A stretch of DNA of 29,381 nucleotides from Bacillota bacterium (GTDB lineage: Bacteria; Bacillota; Clostridia; Lachnospirales; Lachnospiraceae), in contig JAEXGM010000119.1 of the NCBI GenBank assembly GCA_023450835.1, positions 1 to 29,381 on the forward strand, written 5' to 3'. Shown in pieces: positions 14,740 through 22,407 of this stretch (positions are counted from its first letter, which is position 1; the number at the start of each line of letters is the position of its first letter). A model generated the notes under the pieces. That model did not search any database, was not told the origin of the DNA, and saw nothing but the letters and a program-made list of their open reading frames with translations. A program made the position numbers and the translations under genes.

Positions 14740-15159
14740 TTAATGGATTTTCTTCTTCATTTTAACAATTGTGCCCTTGCCTATTTCTGACTCTACTTCC
14801 AAACCATCCATAAAGGCCTCCATAAAAGAAAATCCCATACCGGATCTTTCTTCCTCCGGCTTTGTCGTAAAAAGCGGCACCATAGCTTGTTTGATATCCT
14901 TTATGCCCTTGCCCTGATCATGGACCTCTACATAGACCTCATGCTCAAATATCCTGCATACTACCACAACTTTCCCTTTTGTTCCTTCATAGCCATGAAT
15001 AATTGCATTGGTCACAGCTTCTGATACAGCAGTCTTGATATCGGAAATTTCCTCCAGTGTAGGGTCCAGCTTCGCTACAAAGCTTGCTACTACGGACCTT
15101 GCAAAGCTTTCATTCTCAGATCTGCTGTCAAATTCTAATAACATTTCGTTGGTATCCAT
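14740..15159 (-). CDS. spoIIAB: Anti-sigma F factor and serine kinase SpoIIAB
   Basis: A 139-residue GHKL-fold kinase that binds SigF and phosphorylates SpoIIAA. The N box EAVTNAIIHGYEG (about residues 44-56), the G1 box DQGKGIKD and the G2 box GMGFSFMEAF with KGT after it are all present. The frame is open to 15315, but the ATG at 15159 has GGAGG six bases upstream and gives the family length (Bacillus 146) and start (MDTNEMLLEFDSRSENE). The usual tight coupling to spoIIAA is lost here: 139 bases with a 19-base tandem repeat separate the genes, and 61 bases separate it from sigF. Confidence 0.95.
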   Translation of the reverse strand: MDTNEMLLEFDSRSENESFARSVVASFVAKLDPTLEEISDIKTAVSEAVTNAIIHGYEGTKGKVVVVCRIFEHEVYVEVHDQGKGIKDIKQAMVPLFTTKPEEERSGMGFSFMEAFMDGLEVESEIGKGTIVKMKKKIH

Positions 15160-15211
15160 ACTTATCCTCCTGTTCAAATCCCTTTCCCCGATTAAACCTC
15201 CGCGAAAATAT

Positions 15212-15268
15212 TTGTTCGCCGGCGTTTGTATTGTTCGCCGACAATTATATTGTCCGCCAGTGAGCAAT
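15212..15268 (-). repeat. Three 19-base tandem repeats between spoIIAA and spoIIAB
   Basis: On the plus strand TTGTTCGCCGGC starts at 15212, TTGTTCGCCGAC at 15231 and TTGTCCGCCAG at 15250, a period of exactly 19. The shared core is TTGTYCGCC. It fills the spacer between two genes that are normally nearly contiguous. Confidence 0.7.
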
Positions 15269-15298
15269 GTGTGCCAAATCAAAAGTGGATAATTTATA

Positions 15299-15685
15299 TT
15301 ATCTGGCTTTGGCAACGGCCTCTTCTATGGAATCGAATTTCGGAACTATCCGATACAGCCCGGACATTCTGAATATTCTGTCTAGATTGCGGTTAATTCC
15401 CGTTACAAAAATCTTCCCCCCGGAAAGTGTAAGCCTCTTGTAACGCCCCATTATGACTCCGATACCGGAACTGTCCATAAAATCTGTTCCGGAAAAGTCA
15501 AATACAATACTTTTTATCTGCCCTCTGTCAAGCAGCTTGTCCGACTGTTCCCTGATAGACAGTGTATTGTGATGGTCTAAATCCTGCTTCACCTCAATAA
15601 TGAGACATCTATCCTTTATATGATATTCCGCAGCCTCCTTTCCGCTTGTACTGCTTGTCTTCTTTAAGGGTTCTTTTTTTTCCAT
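15299..15685 (-). CDS. spoIIAA: Anti-sigma F factor antagonist SpoIIAA
   Basis: A 128-residue STAS-domain protein, first gene of the spoIIA operon. The phosphorylation motif is intact (TDFMDSSGIGVIMGRYKRL, Ser72 corresponding to Ser58 of Bacillus SpoIIAA), and ELDHH of Bacillus is DLDHH here. It is about ten residues longer than the Bacillus protein owing to a polar N-terminal extension rich in Lys, Ser and Thr. GAGG lies upstream of the ATG. Dephosphorylated SpoIIAA releases SigF from SpoIIAB in the forespore. The operon promoter should be sigma-H dependent; I found no convincing match. Confidence 0.95.
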   Translation of the reverse strand: MEKKEPLKKTSSTSGKEAAEYHIKDRCLIIEVKQDLDHHNTLSIREQSDKLLDRGQIKSIVFDFSGTDFMDSSGIGVIMGRYKRLTLSGGKIFVTGINRNLDRIFRMSGLYRIVPKFDSIEEAVAKAR

Positions 15686-15850
15686 GCATACCTCTTTTCC
15701 GGATAAACACCATACGCTTTTTGAAATAAAACTTTACCCGTTCCATTTTTATTCTCTGCGAAACCTTATCCTTTTTGCCTGATTTATAGATGCAAAATCC
15801 AAAAGTTTACGTTTACATATTTTAACATATATTTTTGATTTCGTCTATAT

Positions 15851-15892
15851 GAGAAAAGACAATTCCAACTAATTTTTGGAATTGTCTTCTCT
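15851..15892 (-). terminator. Hairpin after the TPR gene, probable terminator
   Basis: AGAAAAGACAATTCCAA pairs with TTGGAATTGTCTTCTCT around a seven-base loop, 37 bases after the stop at 15929. Only a short T tract (TCTTTTCT) closes the stem on the minus strand. Confidence 0.65.
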
Positions 15893-15928
15893 TTTGACTC
15901 ATTATTTGATTAACTTATGCTTTTTTCT

Positions 15929-17329
15929 TTATTGAATACTCGCCAAACGCTCCTTAGCATCACTTACACGCCAGGAATCCGGGAATTTATCAACTACAAG
16001 ATTATAATACTTCTTTGCATTTTCATAATCACCAAGCTGGTGATAACTTCTGGCAATAAAGTATACCGCATCAACATTGGTATCGTCCAGCTCATAAGCA
16101 CTCAATAGATTCTTTAAGGCATCATCATATTTTCTTGAAGAATACTGGTCATGACCTTTTTCGTAGAGCGCTGCCGAAGCGTTACTTCCCACCGCCTGCT
16201 TAATCTCATTGTACAGATCCAGTGCCTGAGGTTTATCAAATTTATCGCTTTGAATCTTGGCCAGTTCATTGGCAACAGAAAGGTAATCAATATTTCCTGC
16301 ATTCCCCTGCAATTCACTGACATAGAGGGACGCTGTCTTAAACAACTGGTCGTAGATTGAGTCATCTACCTGACTGCCCTTTAATTCCTCAATCTGCTTA
16401 TTCAAATCCGCTATGGCCGCATCCTGAGTATCTTTATCCTTCTGGAGGGAATTGTACTTCTGTTCCCATTCGTTTACAGCAGCACTGCTATCATTCATCT
16501 TGATATTATATTCATTCTGATATTTCTCTTTGGCATTTGGAAGAACTAAAAACATTGCTCCCAGGATACCTACCACTATACCGATGATTAGATTTACAAA
16601 AGGCCATATATTGGGCTTATCTTCCTTATAAGGCGCATGAGAGAAGGCAATCGGTTCTGTTCTGACCTTACGCTCTTCTTTTCCTTCGGGCTTTCCCTCT
16701 TCTTCCGATGTATTCATAATAGAATTAATTTCCTTCAAATAGCGAAGGGTCGTAGTATTGGATACATCAATCTTACTTGCCTTTGTCAGATTCTTTAGTG
16801 CTTTCTCCATCTCCCCTGTCTTCATATACAAAAGCGCAAGTAATTGAAGGGCTTTGACAAAATGAGGGTTTAAGCTGGTTACTTTCTTTAACTGTATAAT
16901 AGCCAGGTCTTCATTTCCCTGTTTGGCTGACAAAAGGGCGGCATTATATCTCTTGGTAGTCTGATTCAGGTTCTCAAGCCTTGTAGGATTAGCCTGTACC
17001 AACTCCATGTAACGGTCTGCATCATTGCTCTCCTGCTGAAAGTGCTTGCTGATGACCCACTCACTCAAAGCGGCCACAGACTCACCCATCTCATAGTAGA
17101 TTAGCCCTAAGAGATTTCTGGCCTCAGTATTTCTTTTATTTAATTCCAGGCTTTTCTTAAGCAGAACGGCAGCTCCGGATAAATCTCTCACCTTTGACTT
17201 CGCAAGCCCTTCATTGTAATACCTGTTTGATATCATATTGACTTTCTTATAAACAGTGATATCTTCACCGCAGTGTTCACAGCGGTTATTCTTACTCTGT
17301 ATGCTCTTGTTACATGCCGGACATATCAT
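15929..17329 (-). CDS. Zinc-ribbon and TPR membrane protein
   Basis: A 466-residue protein with a clear modular plan: N-terminal zinc ribbon (CPAC at residues 3-6 and CEHC at 17-20), TPR repeats over about 38-205, an acidic linker, one span at about 243-265 (PFVNLIIGIVVGILGAMFLVLP), a coiled coil at about 270-320, and further TPR-like helices to the end (YDDALKNLLSAYELD, YHQLGDYENAKKYYNLVVDKFPD), the last resembling the YbgF/CpoB type. The N-terminal half should be cytoplasmic and the C-terminal half outside. It looks like a scaffold, but no function is known to me. It follows a 47-residue gene in the same direction and ends in a long hairpin. It lies just upstream of spoIIA, though the hairpin argues against a common transcript. 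Confidence 0.85.
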   Translation of the reverse strand: MICPACNKSIQSKNNRCEHCGEDITVYKKVNMISNRYYNEGLAKSKVRDLSGAAVLLKKSLELNKRNTEARNLLGLIYYEMGESVAALSEWVISKHFQQESNDADRYMELVQANPTRLENLNQTTKRYNAALLSAKQGNEDLAIIQLKKVTSLNPHFVKALQLLALLYMKTGEMEKALKNLTKASKIDVSNTTTLRYLKEINSIMNTSEEEGKPEGKEERKVRTEPIAFSHAPYKEDKPNIWPFVNLIIGIVVGILGAMFLVLPNAKEKYQNEYNIKMNDSSAAVNEWEQKYNSLQKDKDTQDAAIADLNKQIEELKGSQVDDSIYDQLFKTASLYVSELQGNAGNIDYLSVANELAKIQSDKFDKPQALDLYNEIKQAVGSNASAALYEKGHDQYSSRKYDDALKNLLSAYELDDTNVDAVYFIARSYHQLGDYENAKKYYNLVVDKFPDSWRVSDAKERLASIQ

Positions 17330-17404
17330 GTTTTTTCCCCGCCACTATCCCGAACAATGTTCATTGAATCAAAAGTGGAATTGCTTCCCGTGGCTTCCTT
17401 TCCT

Positions 17405-17548
17405 TTAATTTCTATCCTTGATTTCCTTCAGCATTGTTTTAATAATATCTGTTATATCTGACAAGTCATTGCTGTGAATCACTTCCTCCGCCTGGTCAAC
17501 CTCAAGGCTTGGCTGGAACTTTGCGATTTCTTCATCAAAATTAATCAT
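17405..17548 (-). CDS. 47-residue acidic protein
   Basis: A short gene with a good site (AAAGGGG, six bases before ATG) coding for MINFDEEIAKFQPSLEVDQ... and ending IIKTMLKEIKDRN. It is acidic, soluble, probably two helices. I do not recognise it. It lies 75 bases ahead of the zinc-ribbon/TPR gene and is probably co-transcribed. A 15-codon TTG-initiated mini-ORF ends one base before its start, so it may be translated by coupling. Coding status rests on the ribosome binding site, the start and the operon position. Confidence 0.65.
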   Translation of the reverse strand: MINFDEEIAKFQPSLEVDQAEEVIHSNDLSDITDIIKTMLKEIKDRN

Positions 17549-17549
17549 A

Positions 17550-17615
17550 TTAGCCCCTTTCATTCCGTAGTTGAAAAACTGTCTTTTGTTTTTTCAACCT
17601 AATCCTCCATGTGAA
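17550..17615 (-). repeat. Leader element copy A: ribosome site, TTG mini-ORF and A/T-stem hairpin
   Basis: On the minus strand CACATGGAGGATTAGG is followed by TTG and a 15-residue frame (MKKQKTVFQLRNERG) from 17597 to the TAA at 17550, one base before the next gene's ATG. The frame covers a hairpin GTTGAAAAA/TTTTTCAAC. A close relative lies at 20820-20866 ahead of valS. Confidence 0.6.
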
Positions 17616-17859
17616 GCGCTTTGCAGGCTGCTGTCAACCTGCAGCGTACTTAAGGTCAGGCACAAAGTTTATTTTCCATCTGTGCACCATAGTATACATA
17701 CAAATCAAAACGTTAAAAAACATTCTCCTGTTTTACTTATCCATTAACAATATCTTACCCATAATATGGCTAAAAATCAAGTATATTTATATAATAAAAA
17801 TTGTATTAATGTGACAGTTCAGCCTTACTTTCCACAAGACAATTCAACAGCCAAGTACA
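17616..17859. other. Intergenic stretch upstream of the 47-residue gene
   Basis: No firm gene. On the minus strand a possible promoter is TTGATT, 17 bases, TAAGAT (in the 17750-17790 area), and a hairpin TGCAGG/CCTGCA lies at about 17622-17644. A short AGGAGA-ATG frame of about 29 codons also occurs, but I give it no weight. Confidence 0.35.
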
Positions 17860-18090
17860 GATGATTTCTGATTTCATTCAGGCATTTTCCGTTGAAGAGA
17901 TGCGTATGACACTTAAATGGCAGCAGTTATGACTAGGTCAAATTACGCCATGTTTGAGCGCACAGTGTTACATAGCCAATAACTTTGATGCGAGTTTGGC
18001 GTAATTTGACCTTCCAGGAATAACTGCTGCCATTTTAGTGGAATTCGCATCTCTGAACCGGAAAATGAATGAATGAAATCAGAAATCATC
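17860..18090. repeat. 231-bp near-palindrome (MITE-like inverted repeat)
   Basis: Left arm 17860-17950 and right arm 17997-18090 are reverse complements at about 80 of 91 aligned positions by hand count, with long exact blocks: GATGATTTCTGATTTCATTC at the outer ends and AGGTCAAATTACGCCA at the inner ends. The 46-base centre is not repeated. It codes for nothing, has no evident target-site duplication, and lies 50 bases downstream of valS. Either a miniature mobile element or a very large RNA hairpin. Confidence 0.85.
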
Positions 18091-18140
18091 GTCCGTTCTT
18101 CAATCATCTTATATCCCATATTACCCTAAATTGCCACATA

Positions 18141-20798
18141 TTATTTCAGAGTTTTAAGACGCTCCTCCACCTGTTCCATAAGCTGCGTATACTTCGCAAG
18201 CTTTTCCTTCTCTTCCAGAATCTTTGCTTCCGGAGCCTTACTTACAAACTTCTCATTGGATAACATTCCGGTAACGCGGTTTAATTCGCCTTTAAGACGT
18301 TCCTTCTCCTGGGTCAATCTTTCGATTTCCTTCTCGATATCCACAAGCTCTGCAAAAGGCATATAGATAACTGCTTCCGGTATAAGAGCTGTAACTGCAT
18401 CAGATGGAATTCCATCTGTATTCTTCTGAATCCTAACTTCTGAGGCAAAGGCAAGTGTTGCGAAGAAAGCCTTGCTGTTCTCAAAAATCTCAGTGATTCT
18501 GCTGCTCTCTGTGACAATAATAACAGAAGCTTTCTTTGACGGAGGAACGTTCATGCCGGTACGAACGGTACGAATACCCTTTACGGCTGCTTTGATTAAT
18601 TCTACCGCCTCTTCCTCCTGAGTGTATGCATAGTTCTCATCATATACAGGCCAGTCGGATATCATAATGGATACATCTTCTCCGTCTTTTCCTTCTGCTT
18701 CTTTCAAGGTGCAGTAGATTTCTTCCGTGATGAAAGGCATGTAGGGATGCAGCAGCTTTAAGGAGGTTATAAGCACCTGCTTTAAAGTATGAATTGCAGC
18801 ACTCTTTGTCCCATCGGTATCACTGTAAAGTCTGGGTTTTACCATCTCTATATACCAGTCGCAGAATTCCTCCCAGATAAAATCATATATCTTCTGAACC
18901 GCGATACCAAGCTCGAAGTTCTCCATATTTTCGGTTACTTCTTTTACTAAAGTATTGCATTTGGAAAGTATCCATTTATCAGCCTGAGTCAGGTGGATTT
19001 CTCCTTTTCCTTCGCTTTCGGCCTTTTCCAGATTCATCATAATGAAGCGGGAAGCATTCCATACCTTATTTGCAAAGTTTCTGCTGGCTTCTACTCTTTC
19101 CAGATAAAAACGCATATCATTTCCGGGAGCATTTCCGGTAATCAGAGTAAGACGCAGAGCATCTGCACCGTATTTATCAATAATTTCAAGAGGGTCAATA
19201 CCATTTCCCAAGGACTTGCTCATCTTTCTGCCAAGGGAGTCTCTTACCAGACCATGGATAAGCACCTTCTTAAACGGAGCCTTTCCCGTATACTCATAAC
19301 CGGAAAATACCATACGAATTACCCAGAAGAAGATGATATCGTAGCCTGTTACCAATACATCCGTAGGGTAGAAATAATCAAGGTCGTCGGTATTCTTTGG
19401 CCAGCCAAGGGTTGAAAAAGGCCAGAGAGCGGAACTAAACCAGGTATCCAGAGTATCCTCATCCTGCTTAAAGTGGGTATGGCCGCATTTCGGGCATACA
19501 TCCGGCATTTCTCTTGCTACAACTACCTCACCGCATTCATTGCAATAGTAGGCAGGTATTCTGTGTCCCCACCAAAGCTGTCTGGAAATACACCAGTCTC
19601 TGATGTTATCCGTCCAGTTAAAATATATCTTATCAAAACGCTCCGGCACAAAAGCTATCTCACCGCTCTTTACAGCCTCTACTGCGGGTTTGATAAGTTC
19701 ATCCATCTTAACGAACCACTGCTGTTTAATCAGGGGTTCTACTGTTGTATTACATCTATCGTGGATACCGACATTATGAGTATGCTCTTCCACTTTCTTT
19801 AGAAGGCCCATTTCCTCCAGCTCTTTTACCATGAGCTTTCTGGCAGCATAACGGTCCATACCGGTGAATTTGCCGCCTTTTTCGTTGATAGTGGCGTCAT
19901 CGTTCATAATATTAATCTGTTCCAGGCCATGTCTCTTACCAACTTCAAAATCGTTAGGGTCATGTGCGGGCGTTATTTTAACTACACCTGTTCCGAATTC
20001 CTTATCAACATAGGTATCCGCAATAATAGGTATTTCTTTATTTAAGAAGGGCAGGATGACGTTCTTTCCAACCAGAGCCTTATAACGTTCATCTTCCGGA
20101 TGTACTGCTACCGCAACATCTCCCAGCATGGTCTCCGGTCTGGTGGTGGCAACTTCTAAAAATTCCTCTGTTCCTGCTATAGGGTAGAGAATATGCCAGA
20201 AATGACCTGCCTGCTCCTCATGTTCAACCTCAGCATCGGAGATACTGGTCTTACATACCGGACACCAGTTAATAATACGGGAACCCTTATAAATCAAGCC
20301 TTTTTCGTAAAGTCTTAAAAATACCTCTTCTACTGCCTCAGAACACCCCTCATCCATAGTAAAGCGCTCTCTGTCCCAATCACAGGAAGAGCCCATCTTC
20401 TTTAACTGACTGATGATACGTCCGCCGTACTCCTCTTTCCACTGCCAGGCTCTCTCTAAAAAGCCCTCTCTGCCAAGGTCCTTCTTATCTATTCCTTCTT
20501 TTTTTAACTGCTCGATGATTTTTACTTCCGTTGCAATGCTGGCGTGGTCGGTTCCCGGCTGCCAGAGCGCGTTGAATCCCTGCATTCTCTTAAATCTGGT
20601 AAGGATATCCTGCATGGTATTATCCAGAGCATGTCCCATATGAAGCTGTCCTGTAATATTTGGGGGAGGCATTACGATAGTGAAGGGTTTCTTCGATCTA
20701 TCCACTTCTGCCTTAAAATATTTTTTATTTATCCACTTGGAATAGAGTCTATCCTCAATGTCCACGGGATTATAGGTTTTTTCCAGTTCCTTTTTCAT
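18141..20798 (-). CDS. valS: Valyl-tRNA synthetase (ValRS)
   Basis: An 885-residue class I aminoacyl-tRNA synthetase that charges tRNA-Val in the cytoplasm. The HIGH motif is HMGH in PPPNITGQLHMGHALD near residue 53, the KMSKS motif is intact (GRKMSKSLGNGIDP, about residue 525), and the editing domain lies between. Two CxxC pairs (YCNECGE and CPKCGH) around residues 415-440 suggest a zinc site. The C-terminus has the usual tRNA-binding coiled coil (VDIEKEIERLTQEKERLKGELN). Length is normal. AGAGG precedes the ATG. Expression is under a T-box leader and a near-consensus promoter; a second repeated hairpin lies between the T-box terminator and the start codon. Confidence 0.98.
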   Translation of the reverse strand: MKKELEKTYNPVDIEDRLYSKWINKKYFKAEVDRSKKPFTIVMPPPNITGQLHMGHALDNTMQDILTRFKRMQGFNALWQPGTDHASIATEVKIIEQLKKEGIDKKDLGREGFLERAWQWKEEYGGRIISQLKKMGSSCDWDRERFTMDEGCSEAVEEVFLRLYEKGLIYKGSRIINWCPVCKTSISDAEVEHEEQAGHFWHILYPIAGTEEFLEVATTRPETMLGDVAVAVHPEDERYKALVGKNVILPFLNKEIPIIADTYVDKEFGTGVVKITPAHDPNDFEVGKRHGLEQINIMNDDATINEKGGKFTGMDRYAARKLMVKELEEMGLLKKVEEHTHNVGIHDRCNTTVEPLIKQQWFVKMDELIKPAVEAVKSGEIAFVPERFDKIYFNWTDNIRDWCISRQLWWGHRIPAYYCNECGEVVVAREMPDVCPKCGHTHFKQDEDTLDTWFSSALWPFSTLGWPKNTDDLDYFYPTDVLVTGYDIIFFWVIRMVFSGYEYTGKAPFKKVLIHGLVRDSLGRKMSKSLGNGIDPLEIIDKYGADALRLTLITGNAPGNDMRFYLERVEASRNFANKVWNASRFIMMNLEKAESEGKGEIHLTQADKWILSKCNTLVKEVTENMENFELGIAVQKIYDFIWEEFCDWYIEMVKPRLYSDTDGTKSAAIHTLKQVLITSLKLLHPYMPFITEEIYCTLKEAEGKDGEDVSIMISDWPVYDENYAYTQEEEAVELIKAAVKGIRTVRTGMNVPPSKKASVIIVTESSRITEIFENSKAFFATLAFASEVRIQKNTDGIPSDAVTALIPEAVIYMPFAELVDIEKEIERLTQEKERLKGELNRVTGMLSNEKFVSKAPEAKILEEKEKLAKYTQLMEQVEERLKTLK

Positions 20799-20819
20799 TT
20801 TGACCTCTTTCCTGAATAC

Positions 20820-20866
20820 GTAGTTGAAAAAACTGCTTTTTTGTTTTTTTCAACCGATTTCTCCTG
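20820..20866 (-). repeat. Leader element copy B ahead of valS
   Basis: On the minus strand CACAGGAGAAATCGG, then TTG at 20853 and a hairpin GTTGAAAAAA/TTTTTTCAAC. The TTG frame (MKKTKKQFFQLRIQERGQ...) stays open to 20770, into valS in another frame. It matches copy A at 17550-17615 in both the DNA and the encoded peptide (MKK-K--FQLR--ERG). Confidence 0.6.
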
Positions 20867-20924
20867 TGATTTTACTGATTCTTAATATTTTCGTTTAAGC
20901 TGCTCCTTATTAGTTTCAGACAAT

Positions 20925-21180
20925 AAAAAAAGTTCCCCGCCAAAAAAGGACGAAGAACCGTGGTACCACCTTTATTTACAGCAAAACTCAAGCTGCCTTT
21001 TCCTCTGTAACGGGATTACCCGGTATCTCCTACTCTTCTTCAAAGACACAGTTTGGGAGCTACCTTCAATAAGCAGTAAGTAAAACAGTCTTTCAGCCCG
21101 TGAACTGTCCTCTCTGGTACACTTACCTATCTAATCCTCTCCGTCATAACAATTTTCATTATTCGGTTATTCAAACAACT
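20925..21180 (-). promoter_or_regulatory. T-box riboswitch of valS (specifier GUA)
   Basis: On the minus strand the T-box core AGGTGGTACCACGG (about 20956-20973) is clear; its UGGU bulge would pair with an ACCA tRNA end. The terminator follows: GTTCTTCGTC (20949-20958) pairs with GGCGGGGAAC (20932-20941), several G-U pairs, then seven T. Upstream are the AGAGAGGAC...GCTGAAAGACTG stem I region and GAAGGTAGCTCC, in which GTA (21061-21063) fits the specifier position for valine. Uncharged tRNA-Val would favour read-through into valS. Confidence 0.92.
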
Positions 21181-21186
21181 ATGAAT

Positions 21187-21215
21187 ATCATATGAAAACT
21201 TTGTCTATATGTCAA
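21187..21215 (-). promoter_or_regulatory. Sigma-A promoter of valS
   Basis: A perfect TTGACA (21210-21215), 17 bases, TATGAT (21187-21192). The -35 box lies inside the last codons of the upstream coiled-coil gene. Confidence 0.85.
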
Positions 21216-22380
21216 GAGCGATTCCTTTCTTTTTTAGAAGCTCTGCCACATATATCTTGTTATCTTCATTTTCCCTTGTAAATTTTTCTATTTCTTCTAT
21301 GCATTTGTCTTTCAGGGTGCTGTTCTGATCTATCTGTTCCTTTACCTTCTGCCTTCTCTCAATAAGAGCTGCATTTACCTTTTCCATCTCTGCCGGAGTA
21401 AGAAGCGCTTCCAACTGGTGTATCCATATTTTTGCATCGGCAACTCTGGCTTCTTTCAAACGGGCAACCAATTCCTTGTTATAATATTCCAGCTGGTCTT
21501 TGCTAAGTTTATATTGATTCTCGTCTTCTTTTTCTTTTTTATATTGTTCCCACATAAACTCAAGCTTAGCCTGACTGTCTACCAGATATTTAGCGTAACA
21601 ATAATCCAGCGCATTGGTGTTGTTGACATATTTGATGCGGACTTTATTTAATAACAGAATAGCCCGATTTAATTTCTTCTCGGTTTCCGCCATTTCTTTT
21701 TTGTTTTCCTTGGACCGCAGGAATATATAAGCCGCCGCCGCTGCGTCCATGGCAATGGTCAGCATAAAGGGCAGCTGCATATTGGCACCAGCCTTCCGAT
21801 TTATCCATATGAACACCAGGAACAACAGTACAGAAAGTACACAAGTGGTAATTCCTATCGTACTAAGAGTCTTCTGGTTCGATTCCACCTCCAGCATTTG
21901 GTGGTGAAGAGCAGTTTTTTCACTTTCTAAATACTTAAAGTCATTTTGAATATTGACACTGTATTCTTCCCAGTATTTCATCTTCTTTAAATCTCTCGGC
22001 ACGCTCTCTTCGAACTTTGCCATGTTCAGATAATGGGTATCCTTAATCTTTCTGATACCTTTTTTATACCTTTCCCTGTCTTTTGACAAGGTAATTATCT
22101 TTCTGGCCAGGTCATTTACCAATTCCCTGTCTTCGCGGTTAAGGCCTTCGATTTTCTGAATATCACTAATGTAAGCTGTGACCGCCTGGAATTCTGCCTT
22201 TAATTCCTGGGCCTGAAGTGTGCTTTCCACAACCTGGTCACAACTTTCTTCAATGAAGCCTCGCTTTAAAGTCCGATAGTCCGCTTCCGTCAACTGGGCA
22301 GTAAGCCCGGCCGGCACCGAAAGATTCCCTTCCGTACTTAAATTGTCCTTACCTTTATTTTTACGCTTCCAAAACGCCAT
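21205..22380 (-). CDS. Coiled-coil membrane protein of the DUF5716/DUF5717 operon
   Basis: A 391-residue protein of unknown family. It has a basic start (MAFWKRKNKGK), a long charged helical stretch (about residues 30-165), two spans forming a hairpin (about 171-190, TIGITTCVLSVLLFLVFIWI, and 202-222, LPFMLTIAMDAAAAAYIFLR), and a second long helical stretch to the end. Both coiled-coil arms would lie on the same, probably cytoplasmic, side, so it could tether the other operon products to the membrane. Last of four genes, 27 bases after the preceding stop. The ATG used (22380) is seven bases after AGGAG; another ATG four bases upstream opens only a seven-codon frame. Confidence 0.85.
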   Translation of the reverse strand: MAFWKRKNKGKDNLSTEGNLSVPAGLTAQLTEADYRTLKRGFIEESCDQVVESTLQAQELKAEFQAVTAYISDIQKIEGLNREDRELVNDLARKIITLSKDRERYKKGIRKIKDTHYLNMAKFEESVPRDLKKMKYWEEYSVNIQNDFKYLESEKTALHHQMLEVESNQKTLSTIGITTCVLSVLLFLVFIWINRKAGANMQLPFMLTIAMDAAAAAYIFLRSKENKKEMAETEKKLNRAILLLNKVRIKYVNNTNALDYCYAKYLVDSQAKLEFMWEQYKKEKEDENQYKLSKDQLEYYNKELVARLKEARVADAKIWIHQLEALLTPAEMEKVNAALIERRQKVKEQIDQNSTLKDKCIEEIEKFTRENEDNKIYVAELLKKKGIALDI

Positions 22381-22407
22381 TCATGTTCTCCTCTGTGTTT
22401 GCGCTGC

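Noticed and set aside
15686..15800. Sigma-H-like promoter for spoIIA (AGGATAA ... AGAGAAT on the minus strand)
   Set aside because: The elements look right, but the spacer is about 8 bases instead of the 11-12 expected, so I do not list it as a feature.
17611..17814. Plus-strand open frame of 67 codons
   Set aside because: No ribosome site, unusual composition, ends in an AT-rich stretch, and runs antisense to the probable leader of the 47-residue gene.
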